This document shows, in pieces, positions 1 to 5,899 of a stretch of DNA of 5,899 nt (its first letter is position 1; the number at the start of each line of letters is the position of its first letter). Under the pieces are notes generated by a model. It had not been told where the DNA came from and did not search any database. It worked only from the letters and a program-made list of their open reading frames with translations. The DNA is from DATMNI01 sp035570275. Its GTDB lineage: Bacteria; Acidobacteriota; Terriglobia; Bryobacterales; Bryobacteraceae. The position numbers and the translations under genes are program-made. The stretch is from assembly GCA_035570275.1 (NCBI GenBank), contig DATMNI010000367.1:1-5899 (forward strand), in the 5' to 3' direction.

Positions 1-237
1 TCCAGGAAATGTACCTCTTGCGTCCGCGATAACCGCGGCCGTATCCAGCGCTCCGCGACCGCCCGGCAGTCATTCAAGAAATCCCATCCCTGCCCGGCAA
101 CCGGCAAGAGTTCTGGAGCCTGCAACGGCTACGTGATCGACTACGTTGTTCCTTTGAAGCGCGGCGGCGTCGATGAACCCGGCAACATGCAATGGCAGAC
201 CAAGGCGGCAGCGAAGGCGAAGGACAAGATAGAATAA
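1..237 (+). CDS. HNH endonuclease, C-terminal part (5' end outside window), catalytic His replaced by Tyr
   Basis: Frame 1 is open from the window edge to TAA at 235-237, giving the last 78 residues of a small HNH nuclease. Visible in order: a CxxC pair (C4, C7), the CVRDNRGRIQRS segment (7-18) typical of the family, a second cysteine pair (C31 in HPCPATG, C41 in GAC) and the HNH core GYVIDYVVPLKRGG (43-56) followed by NMQWQT (62-67). The cysteines probably bind structural zinc. In this family the core normally reads D-H-x-x-P-L, with the His as general base of metal-dependent DNA cleavage; here codon 142-144 is TAC, giving Tyr48. The Asn of the motif (N62) is kept. Family members are usually about 90-130 residues, so only the N-terminus is missing. 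The protein may be catalytically dead or a decaying gene. Family assignment is firm, activity is doubtful, and no partner gene is visible. Confidence 0.82.
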   Translation, partial: SRKCTSCVRDNRGRIQRSATARQSFKKSHPCPATGKSSGACNGYVIDYVVPLKRGGVDEPGNMQWQTKAAAKAKDKIE

Positions 238-287
238 ACAGGCTGGTCGCGCTGATCATTGATGGCGGCCGCAATCTGGGCATGCCG

Positions 288-554
288 TCAGTCCGTCTGA
301 CCATCGTCGTCCATCAGGATCAGGTTGCATCCCTGGATCGGCTGGAGCATATCTGTGAAGAGCGCCGGACGCCGATCGGGAGTGATGTATCCGTACTGCT
401 CACCGCCGCAGGCGGCCCCGACGCCACGAAACTCTTCAGCGATCTCGGGGCGTTGGGGATACCATTTGAAGCACACGCCACAATCGGAGAAATCCACTAC
501 CTGGTCGCCGGCGACGGGAATCAGATCAGCGTAGTGGAAGCCTGGGCAATTCAC
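288..554 (-). CDS. Doubtful hypothetical protein, 88 residues, cysteine-containing
   Basis: I do not recognise this protein. The ORF starts at ATG 554, directly after an in-frame stop, so the start cannot lie further upstream; no Shine-Dalgarno sequence is evident. It encodes an acidic protein with five cysteines, including a CGVC pair near residue 26 and a later AACGG, which could be half of a zinc knuckle, and it ends in an Asp-rich LMDDDGQTD tail. Codon third positions are mostly G/C and first positions are rich in G, as expected of a gene. However, a competing plus-strand frame (192-602, 136 residues) over the same DNA has similar codon statistics but overlaps the end of the HNH gene and also lacks a ribosome binding site. 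At most one of the two is likely to be real. I slightly prefer the minus strand because it overlaps no recognised gene. Confidence 0.25.
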   Translation of the reverse strand: MNCPGFHYADLIPVAGDQVVDFSDCGVCFKWYPQRPEIAEEFRGVGAACGGEQYGYITPDRRPALFTDMLQPIQGCNLILMDDDGQTD

Positions 555-602
555 ACCGGCGGGACTGGACGATCCACCTCGACGAACGGATGGGGTTATT
601 GA

Positions 603-1323
603 AGGCGGCGAAAAAAGGGGCCATTTTTGGCGGCGACTGGCCCTCCTGCTGGAAGCCTTCGAAAAGAGCCTTTCCCTCTTGTCAGGAGGCGTTTTTCAGA
701 ACGGACCGGAGCTGTCAAGGGCGCGCCGGTGTTGGGCGCGGCGAAGCGAACCCTTGACTGCGAGGACCGTTGTCGGTTGCGAGCCCGGATCTGTTGATCT
801 CCGCGCGCTCGTTCTGATCCTCTTCCTGCCCTTGCTGGCCGGGGTACACCCGGCAATAGACAGGTCAAAGCTACAGCGGCGTGCTGGCACGTCCGCCGCG
901 CCATCGCGTAGCGGCATCCGTCGCACTTCCCTGAACGGCGTTTACCGGGAGGAATCCGATCCGAGTGCGCCACGTTTCCCACAATGGGACTTCTGGCTAA
1001 CTTCCGGTTGGCGCTAATACTGCCACCAGAGCATGACAAGTCATATCCCGGAGTTTGCCAGAGCGGGACCGTAGGGTTTCTCGTCACGGCTGTTTGGTTT
1101 TAGGTCTTGCACTCAACCGATCCGCAACCACCCGGAGGACTGTATGCACTCGGTGCAGCGGACCTTGCGGGTGACGTGCTCCCGATTCTATGATTCTTGA
1201 GTCGAGCGGAAGGAGCCATAGGCAGCTCGTGGCGCCGACTCACAGGAGAATAGAGCCGAGGCTTCTCGGTCTCGATGGCGGGCGAGGCTCGTTCAAAGAA
1301 ATTGGACGGACAAGGAGAACGCA
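603..1323. other. Long stretch without a convincing gene; includes leader of the HEPN gene
   Basis: Several ORFs cross this region (for example 596-1087 on minus and 679-1017 on plus), but their products are Arg/Ser/Pro/Ala-rich and low in structured hydrophobic pattern. They look like chance frames in GC-rich DNA. Small structures seen: a 7-bp direct repeat GGCGGCG at 604-610 and 629-635 around an A-run/T-run segment; a short perfect palindrome TGCAC-tcg-GTGCA at 1145-1157; and a hairpin GCCGAG-gctt-CTCGGT at 1255-1270 with one G-U pair, about 55 bp before the HEPN start. I see no tRNA, no clear -35/-10 pair and no recognisable transposase piece. The region may be eroded mobile DNA. Confidence 0.5.
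1312..1317 (+). promoter_or_regulatory. Ribosome binding site of the HEPN gene
   Basis: AAGGAG lies 6 bp before ATG 1324. This strong Shine-Dalgarno match at good spacing fixes the start codon and argues that the gene is real. Confidence 0.8.
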
Positions 1324-1779
1324 ATGAATTACGAATCGGTGATCCGCGACTTCGCGGAACGGACACGAAAGAACTTGCGTACCATTGAGGACCTTCAAGC
1401 GAAAGGAGGCGAGGCATACGAGGTAACGCAGCTCGTGAATTCAATGCTCGGGCTCCTCGTGTTCCCGAGAGAAAAGTTCATCGATCAAATTCCCCAGACC
1501 TCATTGAGCGATCTGGAGGCGAACGGTTGGCCAATACCGAAGGTGGATGGAGACTTTCCACAGGCCAAAGACCTTCGCGAGCTGATCCGTTATCTCCGCA
1601 ATGCCATTGCTCACTTCAATATCGAATTCATTGGCGAAAAGATTCAATCTGTCAGGGTGTGGAATACGCGAAACAGCAAGACGACGTGGAAGGCAGAGAT
1701 TGGCCTGACGGAACTTCGGGCCATCGCAGAACGCTTCACAGACCTCTTGCTCGCGAATGACCGTCCAACGAGCTGTTAA
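1324..1779 (+). CDS. HEPN-domain protein, pEK499_p136-like, probable RNase/toxin-type
   Basis: A complete 151-residue cytosolic protein with no signal peptide or membrane segment. The key motif is RNAIAH at residues 92-97, an R-x4-H pair that in HEPN proteins forms the composite RNase active site on dimerisation. It sits inside a helical stretch (LRELIRYLRNAIAHFNIEF) as expected. The N-terminal half is helical (residues 1-50, with a VTQLVNSMLGLLVFPREKF segment). After the motif comes a strand-like region with WNTRN and WKAEIGL (about 113-128), then a final helix. This order fits the HEPN_pEK499_p136 group, named after a plasmid-borne protein. Length is normal and both motif residues are intact. 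No nucleotidyltransferase (MNT) antitoxin or other partner lies next to it, so it appears to stand alone. The HEPN call is firm; the subgroup is from memory of its sequence pattern, and function as RNase, toxin or phage defence is inference. Confidence 0.82.
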   Translation: MNYESVIRDFAERTRKNLRTIEDLQAKGGEAYEVTQLVNSMLGLLVFPREKFIDQIPQTSLSDLEANGWPIPKVDGDFPQAKDLRELIRYLRNAIAHFNIEFIGEKIQSVRVWNTRNSKTTWKAEIGLTELRAIAERFTDLLLANDRPTSC

Positions 1780-2343
1780 GACCGGCGCTGGCTTCGCCGA
1801 CCGCGCTCGCACGCGGAGATTCTGTCCATATGGTCGGCGACCCAGAAGTTGGCCAGAAACGGCGTTCGAGGAGATCACGATGCCACCGGCATCGCCCGGT
1901 TGTGACGCTTCCCCCAAGGCGACTTAACCGGCTAATTTGTGCCCGATTTGATGCGCCAGCGCGGCGAGCCCAGTCAAGACTACGCAGGACCATTCTGCAT
2001 AACGAAACTGCGGACTGCAAGAGGTTTTTGTCCCAATCGAGTCAACCCGCGGGACCCCCGCCAAACAAAGCTCTCGTGGACACTGTTCAGGTAAGAAAAC
2101 TCGAACGAAAAGAAGAATGGAAGCCTATCCATCGGACTGTGGCTCTTCGCCGAGCAGACAACCTCGCTGAGGGATTGGCCGGTATAAAAGGACTTGGGGC
2201 CAGCTACGCGCCTAAAAGCGGAATTTCCGCCCGATATCCGGGTGGCGCGATCCGCCCACTGACCAAAATCCCAGTCGTCTGACGGGGCCAATTCCGGTCG
2301 CGTTTAACAGCTCTGTCGGAAAGAACGCCGTATTCCGCCCGGC
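1780..2343. other. Intergenic region between convergent HEPN and permease genes, no supported gene
   Basis: The longest frames here (plus 1830-2282 and minus 1980-2291) give Arg/Pro-rich products without motif, ribosome binding site or family resemblance, so I do not call them. The two flanking genes converge on this gap, so it should carry transcript ends. Just after the HEPN stop is a weak hairpin CGGCG-ctggctt-CGCCG (1783-1799) without a T-run. Further on, two overlapping inverted repeats cluster at 2218-2247. Confidence 0.5.
2214..2230 (-). terminator. Possible weak intrinsic terminator downstream of the permease
   Basis: Read on the minus strand, GCGGA-AAT-TCCGC (2218-2230) is followed directly by TTTT (2214-2217), about 115 nt after the permease stop codon. 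The stem is only 5 bp and the T-run only 4, so this is weak. An overlapping imperfect hairpin, CGCCCG-atatc-CGGGtGGCG (2228-2247), could add to the structure. Confidence 0.3.
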
Positions 2344-4788
2344 TCAATCGTGCCGGAGCGCGTTCATCGGATCAATGGCCGTGGCGCGCCGCGCGGGGAA
2401 CCAGCAGGCGAGCAAACCCGTGAACACCAGCACCGCCGCCACGGCAACATAGGCGACCGGGTCGCGCGGATTCCAGCCTTCCACGAAACGGGAAGTCACT
2501 TGGCTCAAGGCCATGCTGCCGGCTAGGCCGACCGCGGTTCCGATGCCGATCAACACCATCATGGAGCCGGCCACGAGCCGAAGCACGTGGTGGCGCTGGG
2601 CTCCCAGGGCCATGCGGATGCCAAATTCATGCGTGCGCTGCGCCACCGTATAGGACACCACGCTATACAGCCCGGTGGCTGCCAGCAGCAGGCCCACCCC
2701 GGCGAAAATGCTGAACAGTGTCGTGCTGAAGCGGGGATAGGCCCTCTCGAAACTGCTCAAATACTCTTCCAGGGTCCGGACTTCCGTAACCGGAAGATCG
2801 GCCTCCACCGAGCGCACCCGTTCCCGTGCGGCGCGGGCGATCGAGAGCGGCTCCATTTCCGTCTTGAGCAGAAATGTGCCGCCGGGCACGGTTGCCATGT
2901 TGTACGGAATGTAGATGGCCGGTTCAGGCGCTTCCTGCAAACCGCGATTGCGGGCCGTGGCGGCCACCCCGACCACTTCAAACCACTGGTCGCCCTCCGG
3001 TGGCGTGAAAACCTCCGGCTGGTCGATCTTGAGGCCAGGCACCTGAATGCGCGCGCCCACAGGACCGGAGCCGGACGGGAAGTACCGCTTCCGGAGCTCC
3101 TCGTTAATCACGGCGAGATGCGCGTTGTGAACGATCTCGGCTTCGGTCAACAGCCGCCCCTGGAGCAAGGGAATGCCCACGGTCTCGAAATACTGCGACG
3201 CAATCAAGCCGACGTGCAACTGCTGCCGTTCCGTCTTCGGGCGGCCGGCGATTTCGAAATCGGTGGTGAAGCCAATGTAAGGAGGCAGCGCGGTCTCCGT
3301 AAATGTCGCGGTTCGCACGCCCGGTATGGTGCGGAACTCCGATGCCATCCGCTCGAAGAATCCATTGCGGGCCGACCAGGTTGTGTAACGCCCCTGCGGA
3401 AGATTGATGTTCATGGCGAGTACGTGTTCGGGCCGATAGCCGAGCGGCACGCGTTCGAGCGCCAGGAAGCTGCGGATGGCAACGGACGCGCCGCTGAGGA
3501 GAACGATCGTGAGCGCAACCTCCGCGACAATTAGGACGCTCCGGATTTTGCCGCCGCGCCCGCCTTCGGAAGATCCCCGGCTGCCACTCTGCATCGTCTG
3601 GCTCACATCGGTGCCGGCCAGTTGCAGCGCCGGCGCCATGCCGAACAGGATTCCGGTCACCATCGAAATGGCAAACGTCAGCAGTACCACCTGCCCGTTC
3701 ACGTGGATGTCGGCTTCATGCGGAACCGAATACTGCGGCATCAGGCTCACGATCGCCGGAACGCTGCGATACGCCAGCAGCACGCCTAGCAGCCCACCGG
3801 AAAGCGCCAGCACTACCGATTCCGTCAGGAGCTGCCGCAGGATGCGCCGCGCCGGAGCCCCGATCGAGACTCGAATGGCGATCTCCCGCTGCCGCGCCGT
3901 GGCCCGCGCCAGCAGCAGGACGGATACGTTCGCGCAGCCGATCACCAGGAGCAGGCCCACCGCTGCCATCAGCACCTTTAAGGTGCCGCCGAAACGCTGA
4001 AGCAGGAAATCGTTCAGGGTCTGGACCTTCATGCGGAAGCCTGCCTTCGGATAATTGTTCGGGCGGGCGGCGAACTTTTGGGTAATCGCTTGTAGCTCGG
4101 CGCTTACGGCGTCCAGGCTGACGCCTTTCTTGACGTGCGTCATCAGGGCCACGGAGCGTTTCGGGTCCGGCGTGACGGCCATCGGAAGATAAATGTCCGC
4201 ATCGTTCCAGGTGAAGCGGGGTGGCACGACCCCGAGTATCGTATGCGGCTTGCGATTCAGCTCAATCGTCCGGCCGGCGATGGAGCGGTCGGCATTGAAG
4301 TGACGGGTCCAGAACAAGTAGCTGAGCACGGCCACAGGCGGCGGCGCACCGGGCTGTGGCCTGTCGCTGGGGTTCCAGGTGCGGCCGATCATCGCCGGAA
4401 CGCCGAAATGATCGAAGGCGTTAGGCGTGAAAAGCACGACGCGAACGCTCTCCGGAAGTCCCGATGTGACGACCGCGTTCAGGCCGTCGCGCGCGGCGAC
4501 CTCTTCCAGAGTCGTCGTGCTGCGCTGAAGCTCCAGGTAATCCGCCAGGGAGTACTGCATGGTTCCACTGCGCCCCTGCTGGTTTACGAAGCTGAGATTC
4601 ACCAGGCGGGTCGAATCGCGGTAGGGGTAAGGATCGACCCAGAGCGCGTAGACCAGGCTGGACATGGCCGAGGTAGCCCCGATTCCCAGTGCCAGGCAGA
4701 GAATCGCGACGGAGGAAAAAACCGGATTCTGGCGCACCATCCGGAGTGCAAAACGCAAATCGGCGGCAAGAACAGACAGGAAGCGCAC
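2344..4788 (-). CDS. ADOP-type ABC transporter permease (duplicated MacB/FtsX)
   Basis: An intact 814-residue inner-membrane protein with a duplicated MacB-like layout. Residues 1-20 are a cytoplasmic lead-in (DLRFALRMVRQNPVF) before TM1 (about 24-50). Next comes a periplasmic core domain (about 51-265), then an FtsX-type block with helices near 270-294, 322-345 and 366-388 and the loop RQREIAIRVSIGAPARRILRQ. The second half repeats this: TM near 415-440, periplasmic domain about 445-685, then helices near 688-712, 738-762 and 776-797 with the loop RTHEFGIRMALGAQRHHVLR and the end FPARRATAIDPMNALRHD. Such proteins resemble half of a MacB-type exporter, but no ATPase, membrane-fusion protein or PadR regulator is adjacent, as is usual for orphan ADOPs; the substrate is unknown. 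It starts at GTG 4788, supported by AAAGGAG 5 bp upstream. Its upstream DNA is an IS91-type remnant beginning 37 bp away, so its original promoter may be lost. Confidence 0.93.
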   Translation of the reverse strand: MRFLSVLAADLRFALRMVRQNPVFSSVAILCLALGIGATSAMSSLVYALWVDPYPYRDSTRLVNLSFVNQQGRSGTMQYSLADYLELQRSTTTLEEVAARDGLNAVVTSGLPESVRVVLFTPNAFDHFGVPAMIGRTWNPSDRPQPGAPPPVAVLSYLFWTRHFNADRSIAGRTIELNRKPHTILGVVPPRFTWNDADIYLPMAVTPDPKRSVALMTHVKKGVSLDAVSAELQAITQKFAARPNNYPKAGFRMKVQTLNDFLLQRFGGTLKVLMAAVGLLLVIGCANVSVLLLARATARQREIAIRVSIGAPARRILRQLLTESVVLALSGGLLGVLLAYRSVPAIVSLMPQYSVPHEADIHVNGQVVLLTFAISMVTGILFGMAPALQLAGTDVSQTMQSGSRGSSEGGRGGKIRSVLIVAEVALTIVLLSGASVAIRSFLALERVPLGYRPEHVLAMNINLPQGRYTTWSARNGFFERMASEFRTIPGVRTATFTETALPPYIGFTTDFEIAGRPKTERQQLHVGLIASQYFETVGIPLLQGRLLTEAEIVHNAHLAVINEELRKRYFPSGSGPVGARIQVPGLKIDQPEVFTPPEGDQWFEVVGVAATARNRGLQEAPEPAIYIPYNMATVPGGTFLLKTEMEPLSIARAARERVRSVEADLPVTEVRTLEEYLSSFERAYPRFSTTLFSIFAGVGLLLAATGLYSVVSYTVAQRTHEFGIRMALGAQRHHVLRLVAGSMMVLIGIGTAVGLAGSMALSQVTSRFVEGWNPRDPVAYVAVAAVLVFTGLLACWFPARRATAIDPMNALRHD

Positions 4789-4793
4789 ATCGG

Positions 4794-4800
4794 CTCCTTT
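4794..4800 (-). promoter_or_regulatory. Ribosome binding site of the permease, fixing a GTG start
   Basis: Minus-strand AAAGGAG lies 5 bp before GTG 4788. An ATG two bases upstream (4790) is out of frame with the permease, so the GTG is the best start. Confidence 0.8.
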
Positions 4801-4825
4801 CGCATCCCGAGATATGATCGCTTAA

Positions 4826-5425
4826 GCGTGCCAGGTACTGGAGCACATGCTCCGGCCCGCCAAAGGGGCGTTTGGCATATACCACCCAGTCTTTACGAAA
4901 CAGCGGCCGCAGGAAAGCATAAAACGCTCTCTCCTGGTCCAGCGGTTGGAGGCTGCCGGGAAACACGAGTTTACCTTGACCGAAGGCTTCCTTCAAACCG
5001 GCCACGAACTTGCCGCGAAAGACCCGGCTCAGTACCTTCACCGGCAAGAAGAAAGGATAGCGAGGGTGGACCCAATGCTGGTGATCGAGCGACAAACCAC
5101 CAGATGGGATCACACAATGAATGTGCGGATGGTGCAGGAGGTTTTGGCCCCAGGTATGGAGCACACTCAGGAAGCCGATCTCCGCACCGAGATGCCGAGG
5201 GTCGCGGGCGACCTCCAGCAGAGTCGCGGTGCTGGTGCGAAACAAGAGGTCGTAGACGACGGCCTTGTTCTGCAAAGCCAGCCACGAAAGCTCGTGGGGT
5301 AGCGTGAACACGACGTGAAAGTAGCTGACCGGCAACAGTTCTTTGCTGCGTTCGGCGAGCCACTTGTCGCGGGCGTTGGTCTGGCACTTCGGGCAATGCC
5401 GATTGCGGCAGGTAATGGAGATCAC
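4826..5425 (-). pseudogene. tnpA: IS91-family (HUH/Y2) transposase remnant, both ends missing
   Basis: About 200 residues closely matching IS91/IS801/IS1294-type transposases, which move single-stranded DNA by rolling-circle transposition. Seen in order: the second half of the N-terminal zinc-binding domain (CRNRHCPKC), FHVVFTLPHEL, GAEIGFLSVLHTWGQNLLHHPH, the HUH metal-binding motif H-I-H within HPHIHCVIPSGG, FLPVKVLSRVFRGKF, and DWVVYAKRPFGGPEHVLQYLAR. Family members continue YLARY-THRVAISN; the two tyrosines of YxxxY are the catalytic pair. Here only the first is left (codon 4835-4837) and homology stops at 4826. The frame then runs on as unrelated sequence to a stop near 4421, overlapping the permease gene out of frame. 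At the other end the first CxxC of the zinc domain and the N-terminus are absent; the open frame extends to ATG 5491 through unrelated residues. The fragment cannot encode an active Y2 enzyme. The 5' limit is approximate. Confidence 0.9.
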
Positions 5426-5438
5426 CCCATTACCTGCC
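5407..5438. repeat. Perfect 12-bp inverted repeat with 8-bp loop near the 5' break of the transposase
   Basis: GGCAGGTAATGG (5407-5418) and CCATTACCTGCC (5427-5438) are exact reverse complements around the loop AGATCACC. One arm lies in the transposase coding sequence, at the codons just before and including the first Cys of CRNRHC; the other lies where homology to the family has stopped. No T-run follows on either strand, so a terminator role is not supported. Confidence 0.85.
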
Positions 5439-5518
5439 TTATGGGGAGTATTTTCTAATGGTGAGTGGAGTGGCAAAAGGGCATGATGCACGCGGCGTCA
5501 CGCCCCTTCGACTCTCCA

Positions 5519-5737
5519 TTAAGGCTTGCCCTTCAGCAGCGCGAGCAGTTTGTCGGGACGCCGGAACTTGCCCTTGCGAAGGCTGGGCGGCACAACCGCC
5601 TCAATGGCCTCCAGCTTTTCGGTGGGATCGGCCCGAACGTAGACTTCCGTCGTGGTCAGGTTACTGTGCCCCAACCACAGGGAGACTTTCCGGATGTCCT
5701 GCGTCGCTTGCAGCACGACCATGGCACAGGTGTGCCG
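5519..5737 (-). pseudogene. Tyrosine recombinase (phage integrase family), C-terminal catalytic fragment
   Basis: Seventy-two residues ending at TAA 5519-5521, reading away from the right end of the window. The fragment opens with RHTCAMVVLQAT, carrying the second active-site Arg and its neighbouring His. Then come LWLGH with the conserved LGH motif, and TTEVYVRADPTEKLEAI with the catalytic Tyr in EVY. The tail (PPSLRKGKFRRPDKLLALLKG) follows. The N-terminal SAM-like domain, first Arg, catalytic Lys and the H-x-x part before the Arg are all missing. In the relevant frame an in-frame TGA lies just upstream of the Arg, inside the palindromic linker. Together with the transposase downstream on the same strand it looks like the accessory integrase of an IS91-type element. 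Its own start cannot be translated usefully; the ATG at 5722 is merely internal. Confidence 0.85.
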
Positions 5738-5738
5738 A

Positions 5739-5758
5739 CTATGTCTTCAAAGACATAG
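5739..5758. repeat. Palindrome joining two recombinase fragments
   Basis: CTATGTCTT (5739-5747) and AAGACATAG (5750-5758) are exact reverse complements around the two bases CA. The palindrome fills almost the whole 22-bp gap between the two recombinase fragments. Similarity continues imperfectly outward, because both fragments then read CG(G/C)CACA, the codons of the shared Arg-His motif. Confidence 0.85.
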
Positions 5759-5759
5759 G

Positions 5760-5899
5760 CGCCACAGCACCGCGGTACATTTGTTGCGAGCGGGCGTCGA
5801 CATCTTCACGATCAGCCAATGGCTGGGCCACGCTAGCATCACCACGACCAACCGCTACGCCACGATCGACATTGAGATGAAGCGGAAGGCCATCGAAAA
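5760..5899 (+). pseudogene. Second tyrosine recombinase, C-terminal fragment, runs off the window
   Basis: The frame from 5760 gives 46 residues to the window edge without a stop. It starts at the active-site motif RHSTAVHLLRAGVD, then ISQWLGH with the conserved LGH, and TTTNRYATIDIEMKRKAIE with the catalytic Tyr in NRY. It belongs to the same superfamily as the minus-strand fragment but is clearly another subfamily: only the RH, LGH and TTT positions coincide, so it is not an inverted copy. Everything upstream of the Arg (core-binding domain, first Arg, Lys, the His of H-x-x-R) should lie to the left and is absent, replaced by the palindrome and the opposite-strand gene. It is therefore 5'-truncated and very probably inactive, although its 3' end may be intact beyond the window. 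Confidence 0.85.

Larger units (their letters stand above)
4826..5899. mobile_element. Rearranged IS91-type element debris with two tyrosine recombinase ends
   Basis: The block contains the truncated IS91-type transposase and the C-terminal end of a tyrosine recombinase, both on the minus strand, plus a third, oppositely oriented recombinase end running off the window. A recombinase gene just upstream of an IS91-type transposase is, from general knowledge, a recurring arrangement, so the first two pieces probably come from one element. Neither the rolling-circle origin end nor an intact 5' terminus is recognisable. The left limit is the homology break at 4826; the right limit lies beyond the window. 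Confidence 0.75.

Noticed and set aside
192..602. Plus-strand 136-residue ORF after the HNH gene
   Set aside because: Overlaps the HNH coding end in another frame, has no ribosome binding site and no family I recognise. Kept only as the rival of the doubtful minus-strand ORF.
604..635. A-run/T-run segment between GGCGGCG repeats, vaguely like inner repeats of IS21-type elements
   Set aside because: Too short and no transposase remnant nearby; resemblance is not strong enough to name an element.
596..1087. Minus-strand 163-residue ORF, and the plus-strand frame at 679-1017 over the same DNA
   Set aside because: Both products are rich in Arg, Ser, Pro and Ala with no motif or ribosome binding site; typical chance frames in GC-rich DNA.
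1765..1930. Possible integron attC site after the HEPN stop (AAC...GTTAAG)
   Set aside because: The GTT core lacks the required RRRY pattern and no matching partner with proper spacing was found.
1830..2282. Plus-strand 150-residue ORF
   Set aside because: Arg- and Pro-rich, no ribosome binding site, no recognisable domain, and it spans the expected transcript ends of two convergent genes.
2587..3534. Long plus-strand ORF antisense to the permease, and another at 4135-5307
   Set aside because: Mirror frames of strongly coding minus-strand genes; His/Arg/Gly-rich products of the usual antisense type.
5458..5880. Plus-strand 140-residue ORF across the recombinase fragments
   Set aside because: It is antisense to the minus-strand recombinase and in the wrong frame for the plus-strand recombinase.
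1..5899. CRISPR array, tRNA, rRNA, origin of replication
   Set aside because: No regularly spaced repeats, cloverleaf or conserved RNA gene sequence was seen on reading either strand.

Overview
GC-rich bacterial DNA that looks like an accessory, repeatedly rearranged stretch of an Acidobacteriota-type genome. The taxonomic hint is the long duplicated MacB/FtsX-type permease of the ADOP kind (acidobacterial duplicated orphan permease), which is typical of that phylum. No rRNA, tRNA or other phylogenetic marker is present, so this is inference.

Layout, left to right. Positions 1-237 (+) hold the C-terminal part of a small zinc-binding HNH endonuclease whose catalytic-site histidine reads as tyrosine. 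Positions 238-1323 are mostly without a convincing gene; a doubtful 88-residue ORF lies on the minus strand at 288-554. Positions 1324-1779 (+) encode a complete stand-alone HEPN-domain protein with a good ribosome binding site and an intact R-x4-H motif. Positions 1780-2343 are intergenic. Positions 2344-4788 (-) encode the intact 814-residue permease. From 4826 to the right edge lies mobile-element debris: an IS91-type (HUH/Y2) transposase remnant on the minus strand, then the C-terminal catalytic ends of two different tyrosine recombinases pointing away from each other.

The most unusual part is the right end. The transposase is cut exactly between its two expected catalytic tyrosines, and the break lies only 37 bp upstream of the permease start codon, so the permease now has transposase-derived DNA as its upstream region. 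The transposase homology also ends near a perfect 12-bp inverted repeat. The two recombinase fragments both begin at the active-site arginine (RH motif) and are joined by a 22-bp linker that contains a 20-bp near-perfect palindrome. Two break points at or near foldback structures suggest hairpin-associated rearrangement, or an assembly or amplification chimera.

The genes do not form one evident pathway. The HNH and HEPN nucleases are plausible members of a defence or mobile island, but nothing in the sequence ties them together. I do not see a clear new multi-gene system.
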